From: HGM04593 sp045533955
GTDB lineage: Bacteria; Bacteroidota; Bacteroidia; Bacteroidales; Bacteroidaceae
Assembly: GCA_045533955.1 (NCBI GenBank)
Contig: JAZSIU010000090.1
Location: 1-46,403, forward strand
Reading direction: 5' to 3'
Length of the DNA stretch: 46,403 nucleotides
The position numbers were made by a program, and so were the translations under genes. A model generated the notes under the pieces. It was given only the letters and a program-made list of their open reading frames with translations, was not told the origin of the DNA and searched no databases. Below, piece by piece: positions 34,264 to 43,497 of this stretch (position 1 is the first letter of the stretch; each line of letters begins with the position of its first letter).

Positions 34264-34710
34264 ATGATACTCGACTCATTAGACAACATCAAAGCCTACG
34301 AGGCAATGAACCCCAATTTTGCAAAAGCAATAGAGTTTATTCAGACAACCGACCTCGAATCACTTCCCCTTGGACGCAACGAGGTCTGTGGCGACCTTGT
34401 ATTTGCCAACGTAATGGAGGTCGGCCCCCGTACAAAGGAAGAAGCCCCCATAGAGATACATCGCAAATACATCGACATACAGATACCCCTTACAGCCGAC
34501 GAGGTAATGGGCTACATTGCCAAGAGCGAGCTTCCCGAGCGCGATTACGACGAAGCAGGCGATGCCTCGCTCTATCCCGTCGGAATGTTGGCCACCGACT
34601 ATGTAAACGTAAAGAAAGGAATGTTCACAATATTCTTCCCACAGGATGGCCACGCACCCGCAGTAACCCCCATCAAACTGCGCAAAGTAATACTGAAAGT
34701 AGCCCTATAA
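34264..34710 (+). CDS. YhcH/YjgK/YiaL family cupin-like protein
   Basis: A 148-residue cytosolic protein of the DUF386 family (YhcH, YiaL, and the EbgC beta-galactosidase subunit), some members of which act on sialic acid or other sugars as anomerases or lyases. The family marks are EVGPRTKEEAPIEIHRKYIDIQ, with the metal-ligand-like E and H of EIHRKYID, and FFPQDGHAPAV near the C-terminus. It lies between the MORN gene (25 nt) and glgB (61 nt), which suggests but does not prove a carbohydrate role. Confidence 0.88.
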   Translation: MILDSLDNIKAYEAMNPNFAKAIEFIQTTDLESLPLGRNEVCGDLVFANVMEVGPRTKEEAPIEIHRKYIDIQIPLTADEVMGYIAKSELPERDYDEAGDASLYPVGMLATDYVNVKKGMFTIFFPQDGHAPAVTPIKLRKVILKVAL

Positions 34711-34771
34711 ACACACAAAAAGAGCTGCACAATAAATAACAAAAACAATATTAACATAAACCTATATTCCT

Positions 34772-36787
34772 ATGCTGAACCTAATTGCACGAGACGGCTA
34801 CCTTGAACCCTACACGCTGGAGATTGACGGCCGCTACCGCTACTTCCTGCAAAAGGAGAAAGAACTAACAAAGAACGGACGCCAGACACTGTCCGACTTT
34901 GCATCGGGTTATCTTTATTTCGGACTGCACCGCACCTCCACAGGTTGGTGCTTCCGCGAGTGGGCACCAAACGCAAAAAAGATTGTGCTCATCGGAGACT
35001 TCTCCAATTGGGAAGAACGTCCCGAGTACGAACTAAAAGCCCTGCCCGGTGGTGTATGGGAGCGCCGTATGCCCCGTAAAGCATTACAGCACGGACAGCA
35101 CTACAAGATGATGGTCTATTGGGACGGTGGCTGCGGCGAGCGTATCCCCGCTTGGACACGGCGTGTGGTGCAGGACGAAGCCACCAAGATTTTCAGCGCA
35201 CAAGTATGGTGCCCCGAAGAGGAGTATAAATTCAAAAATACAAAATTCACCCCAAAAACCTCGCCCCTTCTCATATACGAGTGCCACATTGGAATGGCAC
35301 AAGAGGAGGAAAAAGTGGGTACCTACAAAGAATTTCAAGAGAAGATTCTGCCCCGCGTAGCAGCCGACGGCTACAACTGCATACAGATTATGGCCATACA
35401 AGAGCATCCCTATTATGGCAGTTTCGGCTACCACGTATCCAATTTCTTCGCTCCCTCGTCGCGCTTCGGAACACCCGAGGAACTGAAAGAACTCATCGAC
35501 ACGGCACACGGGATGGGCCTTGCCGTGATTATGGACCTTGTACACTCGCACGCCGTAAAGAACGAGCTCGAGGGCCTCGGAATGCTCGACGGCGACCCCG
35601 CACAATACTTCCACTCGGGCGAGCGTCGCATCCACTCGGCGTGGGATTCTCTCTGCTTCGACTATGGCAAAAATCAAGTAATACATTTCCTGCTCTCGAA
35701 CTGTAAATATTGGCTCGAGGAGTACAAATTCGATGGCTTCCGCTTCGACGGCGTAACATCAATGATATATTACAGCCACGGCCTCGGCGAAGCATTCTGT
35801 AACTACGGCGACTATTTCAACGGCCATCAGGATGGCGACGCAATATGTTATCTGACGCTTGCCAACCGCCTCATTCACACAGTTAACCCCAAGGCAATAA
35901 CAATTGCCGAGGAGGTATCGGGAATGCCCGGCCTTGCAGCACCCATCGAGGATGGAGGCTACGGCTTCGACTACCGTATGGCAATGAACGTTCCCGACTA
36001 TTGGATAAAGGTCATCAAAGAGTGCCGCGACGAAGATTGGAAGCCCTCATCAATATTCTGGGAGCTTACCAACCGCCGCAAGGACGAAAAGACAATCTCC
36101 TATGCCGAGAGCCACGACCAAGCACTCGTGGGCGACAAGACAATCATCTTCCGCCTCATCGACGCCGATATGTATTGGCACTTTAAACGCGGCGACGAGA
36201 CAGGTACCGTAACACGCGGTATTGCGTTGCACAAGATGATACGCCTTATTACCCTCGCCACAATAAACGGTGGTTATCTGAACTTTATGGGTAACGAATT
36301 TGGGCATCCCGAGTGGATTGACTTCCCCCGCGAGGGTAACGGCTGGAGCCACAAATATGCCCGTCGTCAGTGGAGCCTTGTCGATAATCCCGACTACTTC
36401 TACACAGTGCTGGGCGAGTTTGACAAGGAGATGACAAAGATTATCGGCGGCGCTAAGAACTTCCAAGAGCGTCCCGTAAAGGAAATTTGGCACAACGACG
36501 GCGACCAAGTGCTTGCATTCTCGCGCCGCGACCTAATCTTCGTGTTCAACTTCAACCCCACACGCTCATTCACCGACTATGGCCTGCTTGTCCCCGAAGG
36601 CGACTACTCAATCCTTATGAGCAGCGATAATGAGCGTTTCGGCGGTTACGGATTGGTCGACGAGAGTCAGACACACTTTACACAGTACGACAAACTGCAC
36701 GCACGACGCAAAAAAGGCTGGTTGCAACTCTATCTGCCCGCCCGCACAGCGCTTGTGCTGAAGAAGAACCGTAAGAGTAATAAATGA
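34772..36787 (+). CDS. glgB: 1,4-alpha-glucan branching enzyme
   Basis: GlgB makes the alpha-1,6 branches of glycogen. The 671-residue protein has a CBM48 domain (about 45-150, GWCFREWAPNAKKIVLIGDFSNW) and the GH13 barrel with the catalytic set FDGFRFDG (nucleophile near 326), AEEVSG (acid/base near 380) and SYAESHDQ. The sequence is of the eukaryote-like GH13 subfamily 8 type common in Bacteroidetes. Its stop overlaps the start of the next gene (ATGA). Confidence 0.97.
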   Translation: MLNLIARDGYLEPYTLEIDGRYRYFLQKEKELTKNGRQTLSDFASGYLYFGLHRTSTGWCFREWAPNAKKIVLIGDFSNWEERPEYELKALPGGVWERRMPRKALQHGQHYKMMVYWDGGCGERIPAWTRRVVQDEATKIFSAQVWCPEEEYKFKNTKFTPKTSPLLIYECHIGMAQEEEKVGTYKEFQEKILPRVAADGYNCIQIMAIQEHPYYGSFGYHVSNFFAPSSRFGTPEELKELIDTAHGMGLAVIMDLVHSHAVKNELEGLGMLDGDPAQYFHSGERRIHSAWDSLCFDYGKNQVIHFLLSNCKYWLEEYKFDGFRFDGVTSMIYYSHGLGEAFCNYGDYFNGHQDGDAICYLTLANRLIHTVNPKAITIAEEVSGMPGLAAPIEDGGYGFDYRMAMNVPDYWIKVIKECRDEDWKPSSIFWELTNRRKDEKTISYAESHDQALVGDKTIIFRLIDADMYWHFKRGDETGTVTRGIALHKMIRLITLATINGGYLNFMGNEFGHPEWIDFPREGNGWSHKYARRQWSLVDNPDYFYTVLGEFDKEMTKIIGGAKNFQERPVKEIWHNDGDQVLAFSRRDLIFVFNFNPTRSFTDYGLLVPEGDYSILMSSDNERFGGYGLVDESQTHFTQYDKLHARRKKGWLQLYLPARTALVLKKNRKSNK

Positions 36788-38070
36788 TGAGAGAACAACG
36801 AGGCGAAAAGAAACTACAACGCAGCGTTAATCTGTTGTGTGCCTGTGTATTTGCGATATATAGCTTCACATTCATAGCAATATACCAATCGCCACTGCTC
36901 GAGGCCTTGTACGATAAGGTAGCAACAGGTAAGCTAAACTATAATGGATATGTGGTGGCTGCAACAGCCACCACAATCCTATTGTTACTGTCGTGGTGGA
37001 TGAATAAATTGGCACGTTTCCAGCGCGAGTGGACTGCAATGGCTTATCTGCCGGCATCGCTGTTGCTTGCCTTTATAACAGACATCGACCGTACAATTTA
37101 CACGGGCGATAGCAGCTACCTCTCGTGGACAATAATTCTGCTTATAGGCTTCCTCCTATATGCTCTGTTGGCATTCTTTTTGCAAAGAATTTTGTTTGCA
37201 AAAATAAAGAATCTAAAGATGGAGGGCAACAGAATAGTTTGGCGCAACCTTATGCTGTTTGTACTCTTTTTTGGCCTCACAGGCAGGCTCTCGAATGCAG
37301 ACGAACATCTAAAACAAGAGGCTACGGCTTACAGCCGATACAAGAGTGGCGATATTCAGGGAGCACTGAACGTTGCGAGCCGCTCGCTCAACGCCTCGCA
37401 CGAGTTTACCGCCGCCCGCGCATTTTATCTGTCGCAGTGTCAGAAGATGGGGGACGAGCTTTTTACCTATCCGCAATATTATGGTGCCGAGGGACTGCTG
37501 CCGCCTATGCAGCAACGCACCCCATTATCGCCCGACACAGTCTATGCAGCCATTGGCCACAAGCGTAACACCGACGAGGCAGCAGTGGAGTACCTCTATC
37601 GCGCGCTGCAGGCCGATAGCGTCGCGCGCCCGGTAGCCGACTATTTTCTCTGTGGGTTACTGCTCGACAAGCGCCTCACCGACTTTGTCGATAATCTGCC
37701 AAAATACTATAATCTCGAGAAGGATACGCTGCCGCAACACTACAAAGAGGCGTTGATGTACTATGTAACGGCCCTCTCGGACGTTGAGCTTGATGCGTCC
37801 GGCGATACTCTGCGTGCAGCGCTCACAAACCTCTGCCTCAAGGGTGGTGGCTCAAGCGAGGAACTCCCGACGCAATATTCCAAAGGCTTGAAGAATTTTA
37901 AAATCTCCTCGAGCAGACTTTCTGCGCTGCTATCGCTTGAGACGCTCGGCGCAGAATTTGCGCGTATGATTGAGCTCGAACGGCAGTATCCCGACATTCT
38001 TGCGCGCTCCAACTATGTGCGAAAAGAGTTTGGACACACCTATTGGTGGTACTATAAATATAGTGAGTAG
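36784..38070 (+). CDS. Multi-pass membrane protein, DUF6057-like, unknown function
   Basis: A 428-residue protein with about five membrane helices in the first 180 residues (near 17-37, 57-72, 85-98, 115-137 and 152-168), then a soluble helical region of about 250 residues with TPR-like pairs (SGDIQGALNVASRSLNA, TDEAAVEYLYRALQAD). I link it to the DUF6057 family of Bacteroidales from memory. It overlaps the glgB stop by four bases, so its translation is coupled to glgB. It is convergent with the restriction endonuclease gene. Confidence 0.65.
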   Translation: MMREQRGEKKLQRSVNLLCACVFAIYSFTFIAIYQSPLLEALYDKVATGKLNYNGYVVAATATTILLLLSWWMNKLARFQREWTAMAYLPASLLLAFITDIDRTIYTGDSSYLSWTIILLIGFLLYALLAFFLQRILFAKIKNLKMEGNRIVWRNLMLFVLFFGLTGRLSNADEHLKQEATAYSRYKSGDIQGALNVASRSLNASHEFTAARAFYLSQCQKMGDELFTYPQYYGAEGLLPPMQQRTPLSPDTVYAAIGHKRNTDEAAVEYLYRALQADSVARPVADYFLCGLLLDKRLTDFVDNLPKYYNLEKDTLPQHYKEALMYYVTALSDVELDASGDTLRAALTNLCLKGGGSSEELPTQYSKGLKNFKISSSRLSALLSLETLGAEFARMIELERQYPDILARSNYVRKEFGHTYWWYYKYSE

Positions 38071-38093
38071 GGTGGGCTGTTCGTTACTTTTTT

Positions 38094-38134
38094 ATTGAGA
38101 TTGGGGGCTATTTGCATTTGTCCCCAATCTCAAT
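38094..38134. terminator. Bidirectional terminator overlapping the endonuclease 3' end
   Basis: ATTGAGATTGGGG (38094-38106) pairs perfectly with 38122-38134 over 13 bp. The right arm lies inside the last codons of the endonuclease gene (they encode EIGDKCK and the stop), so coding sequence forms half of the hairpin. Confidence 0.8.
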
Positions 38135-38842
38135 TATTTTGTTGTAAATATCTCTGACCGAAACACGATATTTATCAAAATCAGAATAGTTGATGTCATT
38201 AATATGAATTTGTCCTTCAATAACCTCGCCGCTTTCTGATAATTGTGAAGCGCGATGTTGATTACTAAGCAACGGATTGTTTTGCACGTCTTTACTTGAT
38301 ATAACCCAATAATCTATCTTGTCTCGCCATACTGCAATCCACACAAAAACATCGCAACACCCGGGCTTTAGCTGTTGATAATTCATATCAAACTTACATT
38401 TACTATTGCTCGAAAGGGCTTTGTTTGCGAGTGTACCCCCACCGACTTTCATAACAGCTCTTGATGCTTTAACTTCGACGTGAATATCGTTTAAGAGTAA
38501 GTCATACTCCCCTTTAAAAGTTGGGTCGAGTTTCTTTGTGGGTATCTGAAACTCGGGAACAATCTCCATTAAATGCTGTTGACCCCAAGTTTCTCCAGAT
38601 GTGCGTGGAGCAAGCTCGAATAGATACAGATATTTGTTTCGTTGCAAATATTCTGCACGAATATCTATATACTCATCTATTGAGATAATTTCTTTAGCAA
38701 TTAAATGAGAGATTGTATATTCAAATTTATTGAATGGATATACTGTGTATAATTTATCTAATACACTATCTTTAAATTGTTCTCTCTCCTCAATTGGTAG
38801 CTTTTTTTTATATGTCTCAAGTTTTCTAATTAGTGTCTCCAT
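38108..38842 (-). CDS. Probable type II restriction endonuclease (PD-(D/E)xK fold)
   Basis: A 244-residue protein with an all-helical N-terminal 90 residues and a nuclease core whose active site is probably GEYDLLLNDIHVEVKASRA (about 111-129): the aspartate of EYD and the ExK of EVK match the PD-(D/E)xK pattern. It starts 12 nt after the stop of an adenine methyltransferase gene, the usual layout of a type II restriction-modification pair. Recognition sequence is unknown. It is visibly more AT-rich than its neighbours, which suggests acquisition by transfer. The exact endonuclease family is not recognised. Confidence 0.8.
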   Translation of the reverse strand: METLIRKLETYKKKLPIEEREQFKDSVLDKLYTVYPFNKFEYTISHLIAKEIISIDEYIDIRAEYLQRNKYLYLFELAPRTSGETWGQQHLMEIVPEFQIPTKKLDPTFKGEYDLLLNDIHVEVKASRAVMKVGGGTLANKALSSNSKCKFDMNYQQLKPGCCDVFVWIAVWRDKIDYWVISSKDVQNNPLLSNQHRASQLSESGEVIEGQIHINDINYSDFDKYRVSVRDIYNKIIEIGDKCK

Positions 38843-38854
38843 AGTTTAAAAAAC

Positions 38855-40585
38855 TCATTTTAGTCTTATTTCTATTTGCTCTTGTTCTGTTGCCGTAATC
38901 TTAAAAATAGCATATACTATGTTATCAAGCTTATGTTGATATTCGTCTGAATATCCCTTATTTGATATTAAATCAACTAAGATTTCTAACTTATTATTCT
39001 CTTCAATTGTGAGCTTGGGGAACGGTAATTCCTGAAGGTTACCTTTTAGTACCTTAATATCTGCAAACTTTATGGTATAATAGTAACGATACAATTTAGA
39101 GTTTAGTAGCGCTGCTGTACTTTTAATTGACACTCCTTGTATTCTGGGGATAACAATATTGGCGCTATTTAGACATAAACATTGTTTATTGTCATAGGCC
39201 ACTATCGGATACTTTGCAATAAATCTATATATCAATTTTTCTGATGCTCTATAATATTCCTCTTTGGCACATTGTTGAAAAGAATTCTTGTCAAAGCAAA
39301 TATATGATGTCTCTTTGTTCAATGTAAAGGGAGAAATGTCTTTTCCTGCGTATATCGGTTCAAGACCCTTATTTTTTATTTTTTTAATTTTATTTTTATT
39401 GTCGCCGGTAACAATGCCTAAAGCCCACAAACTATTTTTTAAGTCATCATTACGCAGAGCCTCCATTTTTTTTACGATGGAATTGTCTATATTTGTAAGT
39501 TGTTCTGTTGCAATATTACCATTGCACTTATCAATGTTTGATAATTTTATGTGTATTATACCTTCTTCTGTACTTACATCATATTCTTGTACATCACATT
39601 TTAACTTTTTTAATTTTAAATCAAAAAAGTCAGTAAACACCCCGTCGAATCTTTCTGTAAATAGGCCTATTTTGCTTACGGCTGTGTTTGATAAAATATA
39701 TTTGCGTATATTGTAGTGTGTCTTAATTTTGAGCAATGATGTTGGAAGTAAAAATCCTAATTCACCATTATCTTTTAATATTTCTATTGATTTTAATAAA
39801 ACCAGTGAACTTTTTTCTTTCGTTTTTAGTGTGGGACAGTATGAGTAGTATAATCTTTGTTTATCGGCCCCCCAAGGTGGGTTAGTATATATATTATCGT
39901 AAGTTAATGGTAAATTGTATTTATTCGATGAAAATAAATTATCATTTAATAAAAAATCTAAGCAATATACATTAGGTTTAAAATTATGATTGGAATATTT
40001 TACTAAAAGATTTACTCCGGCAATCATTACTGCGACAGGATTTATATCGAATCCGTATAAACATTCCGGAGTATTTGTTTTTACGGACATTAAGAATGCA
40101 CCGCTACCGCAGCAGGGATCCAAGAATGTTTCGCCATTTGCAAGGATTTTATTTGAAATAATATGTTCTACGATTTTTTTATTTGTATAATACTGCCCGG
40201 TTGAGTTGCGCTCTCCCTCGGATAGTAGCGATTGATAAATATATCCAAGAACGTCTTCCTTGCTATCCCAAATTCCATACGGTAATTCAAACTCAGCGTG
40301 CCTATAATTAGAGAATGGCGAAATAAACTTTTTTACATTCTCTTTTTGTAGAATTTCATTATGTTTAAGGTATGCTATACATAGAGAATACATAATATCC
40401 TCGGTCGAAAAAGACATTATTGGCAGTAGCTGTAAAAGTTTGCTCGCCGGTGTGTATTCAATATAGTTTGAAGCAACAATTTTTTTTACGGATAGAGTTT
40501 TGTTTGCTCTTTTAGTTAATTTGTTTTCAATGTTACTATTCAACTTTTTCCAATTATATTCCGTTGCTTTACTTATAGATACCAT
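38855..40585 (-). CDS. N6-adenine DNA methyltransferase of a type II restriction-modification system
   Basis: The 576-residue enzyme protects self DNA by methylating adenine. It has a helical N-terminal part (1-120), GQYYTNKKIVEHI before motif I, SAM-binding motif I FLDPCCGSGAFLM (about 156-168) and catalytic motif IV NPPWG (about 235-239). A C-terminal target recognition domain follows (about 380-560, with YAGKDISPF and LKGNLQELPFP), as in gamma-class methyltransferases of TaqI/Eco57I type. It precedes the endonuclease gene, so methylase is made first. Strongly AT-rich codon use (AAT, TTT, ATA) marks it as foreign to this chromosome. Confidence 0.9.
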   Translation of the reverse strand: MVSISKATEYNWKKLNSNIENKLTKRANKTLSVKKIVASNYIEYTPASKLLQLLPIMSFSTEDIMYSLCIAYLKHNEILQKENVKKFISPFSNYRHAEFELPYGIWDSKEDVLGYIYQSLLSEGERNSTGQYYTNKKIVEHIISNKILANGETFLDPCCGSGAFLMSVKTNTPECLYGFDINPVAVMIAGVNLLVKYSNHNFKPNVYCLDFLLNDNLFSSNKYNLPLTYDNIYTNPPWGADKQRLYYSYCPTLKTKEKSSLVLLKSIEILKDNGELGFLLPTSLLKIKTHYNIRKYILSNTAVSKIGLFTERFDGVFTDFFDLKLKKLKCDVQEYDVSTEEGIIHIKLSNIDKCNGNIATEQLTNIDNSIVKKMEALRNDDLKNSLWALGIVTGDNKNKIKKIKNKGLEPIYAGKDISPFTLNKETSYICFDKNSFQQCAKEEYYRASEKLIYRFIAKYPIVAYDNKQCLCLNSANIVIPRIQGVSIKSTAALLNSKLYRYYYTIKFADIKVLKGNLQELPFPKLTIEENNKLEILVDLISNKGYSDEYQHKLDNIVYAIFKITATEQEQIEIRLK

Positions 40586-40669
40586 TGAATAGTCGTTTAT
40601 AGTTTTTATAGTATTATTGTTAAAATTTTTATATTGAACTAAAGTGTAAAAGATACCTTTGCTTATTAG

Positions 40670-40729
40670 GCAAATATATAAACAAGCAAGCGGAAAATAT
40701 GAAGTTTACTTCAAACTTTTGTAGCGAGT
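40670..40729 (-). promoter_or_regulatory. Regulatory block and promoter of the restriction-modification operon
   Basis: Read on the minus strand: ACTCGCT (40723-40729), the inverted repeat TGAAGTAAACTTCA (40700-40713), then the -7 box TATATTTG (40671-40678) at the same distance as in the hydE promoter. The repeat is identical to that before hydE, and 24 of the next 30 bases agree. It lies about 85 nt before the methyltransferase start in the AT-rich gap 40586-40867, which holds no gene that I can support. Confidence 0.65.
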
Positions 40730-40828
40730 TTATTGCATATTTACTCTTTAGCGCAAATATACGAATAATTTTACCTAATAAATAGTGTACCGAGTTAAAA
40801 CTTAATAAGAATTGATAAAATATAGCAC

Positions 40829-40862
40829 AAAAATTGGTGCAGAAAAATCTGCACCAATTTTT
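40829..40862. terminator. Terminator at the end of the 40868-41833 gene
   Basis: A perfect 15-bp stem with a 4-nt loop and A/T-runs on both sides, directly after the stop of the minus-strand gene. Confidence 0.9.
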
Positions 40863-40867
40863 GATTG

Positions 40868-41833
40868 CTACAATTTAAAAGACCCCGACGTCAAATAATT
40901 CGCAATCTCCTTATACTCCTCGGTTTTACTGCCTACGAGCATTCTCTTCTTACCAATCTTTTTACATTCGACGTGGCACGTTCCGTTGTTTGTCAGATAT
41001 ATTTTATTTTTTTTATCTATTGTTAGAAGAATTGCCTCCTGTCCGTTATACTCGGTGTTCTTAATTGTGGAGTAGGTGAGGTTGTAGTATTTCCCGTCAA
41101 CTGCAATCTGAACATTGCAGTTGTTGTCGAAGCTCACACGTGCATTTTCGCCCGTTTGTTTAAGATTACCTTTTTTCTTCTTGATAAAAGATTTCTGAAA
41201 ATAAAAATTATAGCGGTAGGTGGCCGAGCGGTCGTAAATGGCACAGGTAGTGTAGCCTCCCCGCCAACTGCTGTTGTCCTTCTTCTTTATTATAAAATTA
41301 TTCTCTTTGCTCTTGGGAATATATACTATATTATGCTTGCTCTCGACAATAAAATATTTGTTGTTCTCGTCGCTCTGCTGAAACTCGGCCCATCGGCTGC
41401 GCTTCATCAGGGGACGATACTCGCGCCATTTGTTGTTGTCGCGCACAAAGTATCCGTGGCCCTCGCTATTGCTCGACGAGTAGCAGTAGAATGGGGCGCT
41501 ACTCTCGGGGCAGAGTGTGTAGATGTTGAGCGGAGTATATACAACCTCCCAATCTTTCTTCTTGTCGCGCTTGATGAATATTTTATCTTTTGTAATCTTT
41601 GGGACGGCCACTCGGCATTTTTTGTTCTTAAGGTAGAAAAACTCCTCGCTCTCTTTATACTGTTTATAGGCGGCCCATTTACCCGCGCGGTCGGCGGGAC
41701 GATACTCGCACCACTTTTTGCCCTCTTTTACAAAATAGCCTCCATCGTAGGCCACAAGCACGCTCTTTTGTGCCAATGCCGATACTGCTGTAAATATCGC
41801 AAGCACAAGTGTTAGAATTACTCTCTGTCTCAT
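40868..41833 (-). CDS. Secreted protein with a duplicated 74-residue module, unknown function
   Basis: A 321-residue protein with a signal peptide (1-22, ending ALAQ). Two copies of one module follow: residues 32-105 (GYFVKEGKKWCEYRP to PLNIY) and 127-200 (GYFVRDNNKWREYRP to TCAIY), sharing the KW-EYRP and FIKR/FIIKKK cores. The C-terminal 120 residues form a separate beta-rich part with many lysines. I do not recognise the family. It lies downstream of the sigma/anti-sigma operon on the same strand but after an 80-bp gap, so membership is uncertain. Periplasmic or surface location is inferred. Confidence 0.75.
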   Translation of the reverse strand: MRQRVILTLVLAIFTAVSALAQKSVLVAYDGGYFVKEGKKWCEYRPADRAGKWAAYKQYKESEEFFYLKNKKCRVAVPKITKDKIFIKRDKKKDWEVVYTPLNIYTLCPESSAPFYCYSSSNSEGHGYFVRDNNKWREYRPLMKRSRWAEFQQSDENNKYFIVESKHNIVYIPKSKENNFIIKKKDNSSWRGGYTTCAIYDRSATYRYNFYFQKSFIKKKKGNLKQTGENARVSFDNNCNVQIAVDGKYYNLTYSTIKNTEYNGQEAILLTIDKKNKIYLTNNGTCHVECKKIGKKRMLVGSKTEEYKEIANYLTSGSFKL

Positions 41834-41913
41834 ATTCTGTTGTTTATTAAAATATCTGTAAATTTAATTCTCGAACAATAGTCGGCACCCTCGATACATT
41901 ATCTATGTAAACT

Positions 41914-43485
41914 TTATAAATCAAAATATTTTTTTGTAATATCAAAATCAATGTGAACGCCGTTTTTATGTTTTTCGGGCGCAAAATAATACTCCTCGGT
42001 GGTGAATCTTATCCCATTCTCATTTATAATTATATTGTATCGGTCGGCAATGTCTTTCTCACCGCCTACTATATAGTCGTTCACCGCCTTTTTAAAATCT
42101 CTCGGGCCGATTAAGATTGCCATAAGGCATTGTTTGTCCTTGGGGCAGTCGAGGAGGTAGATGGTAATATCTTCCTCGCCATATAGCCTTAAGAAGCGGT
42201 TGCCGCTTGTCTCTTGACGGCTCTTTTGAGTAACCTCGAGATTGCGGTATTTTTCTTCGAACTCAAGGTCGAATAGGGGTTTAAGGTCGGCAAGCATCTC
42301 ATCGTAGCCCTTTTGGCTCAGCGATTTCCGGTAGAGCACGGCCGGGGTGCCTCCCTGATATTTTGTTATAAACTCCTCTTTGAAATTTGCGTAACCATCG
42401 AAAAGCCACTGCTCTTTGGGCAGATACAGGGCGGCGTATTTCTGGAGAACATCTTCGGGGGTTATTATGGCCGATGCTTGGTCGAGATTCTTCTCGGCCC
42501 CTTTGCAAAAGCCTGTCGAGGCTATCCAATCGTAAATGCCGTTCTTGGCTTGCGGGCTTTGCAGGGCTGCATACTCGGCCGAGAGGGTGGGGATGGCAAT
42601 ATATACCTCCTCGGTCAGTGGGTTCTCTATGAATGAGGGAATATCTATCTCGGCAAGCGACTCTTTAAGTTCCTCGAGCTCTTGCGATTTTTCTTCTTTT
42701 AATTCCTTTATATGCTCTTGAATATCGGCCTCTTCTTGTGTGCTGTCGGCGAGCTTTTTTATCCGATTGTCGTAGCTCCCCGAGACGGCCGCAAGAATCT
42801 GCGAGGCATTGCAACCGACCGCTTCGACGGGCTGGGGGGTGGGGGCTTCTGCCCGCTTGCCGTTAAAGGTTATAATGTCGTCGTTGAACAGCGAGAGAGA
42901 AAAGTTTATATCTTTGTAGCCGTGTAAATTATCCGTCATACTCTCGTTGAGTTTCTGCTCTATCCTGCCAACAAAATCACTCAAAATATTCTCTATTATT
43001 TTCATTAGGTTGTAGTTGCAGTATAGAATCTCGATACTCTCGTCGTCAATCGCATCTTCTATCATAATCGAATGATTATCGCTCAGAAAAACAACTGTCT
43101 CAATGCCATCCTCGCGATTATTGGCCGTGAGCGGAAGGCCGAAAAGCTCGTCGCTCGCGTAGGCGTCGTACAGCTCTAAAAGGGTGCGCAGTTTATTGTA
43201 TCCCTCATTGTCGTCGGAGCTGATATTTATCATCGTAAACTCCTTGCCGAAGATGTTCTCTCCTTCGAGGCTGCCGAGCAAATTATCGGTCTGTTCGTTC
43301 ACCTGCTTGACAAGGATGCTTTGCAGCCTCTCTTGTTTAATCTCTTCGTAGGTTACACCGCGGCCGTCGAGTTTCTTAAGCTCGTTCAAAAAATTCTTTA
43401 ATGCAACTTTGTCGGCCTCTTGTGCCATTATTGTGGGTGTGCCAAATGCGAGCAGCGTCAGCAGTGTTATTATATACTTTTTCAT
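41914..43485 (-). CDS. Secreted protein of unknown function with DUF4252-like N-terminal part
   Basis: A 523-residue protein with signal peptide (1-21, ending IMAQ). Residues 25-170 resemble the protein encoded just upstream in layout (a short helical start, a NISSDD-type strand, then NREDGIETVVFLSDNHSIMI, compare NREDGELSVIYSDKKSLLV), so the two look paralogous over that part. A glutamate/lysine-rich coiled-coil segment (about 250-285) leads to a second helical-and-strand domain. It is the fourth gene of the minus-strand sigma operon, 12 nt after its neighbour. No enzymatic motif is seen. Confidence 0.72.
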   Translation of the reverse strand: MKKYIITLLTLLAFGTPTIMAQEADKVALKNFLNELKKLDGRGVTYEEIKQERLQSILVKQVNEQTDNLLGSLEGENIFGKEFTMINISSDDNEGYNKLRTLLELYDAYASDELFGLPLTANNREDGIETVVFLSDNHSIMIEDAIDDESIEILYCNYNLMKIIENILSDFVGRIEQKLNESMTDNLHGYKDINFSLSLFNDDIITFNGKRAEAPTPQPVEAVGCNASQILAAVSGSYDNRIKKLADSTQEEADIQEHIKELKEEKSQELEELKESLAEIDIPSFIENPLTEEVYIAIPTLSAEYAALQSPQAKNGIYDWIASTGFCKGAEKNLDQASAIITPEDVLQKYAALYLPKEQWLFDGYANFKEEFITKYQGGTPAVLYRKSLSQKGYDEMLADLKPLFDLEFEEKYRNLEVTQKSRQETSGNRFLRLYGEEDITIYLLDCPKDKQCLMAILIGPRDFKKAVNDYIVGGEKDIADRYNIIINENGIRFTTEEYYFAPEKHKNGVHIDFDITKKYFDL

Positions 43486-43497
43486 AATTATTCTTTT

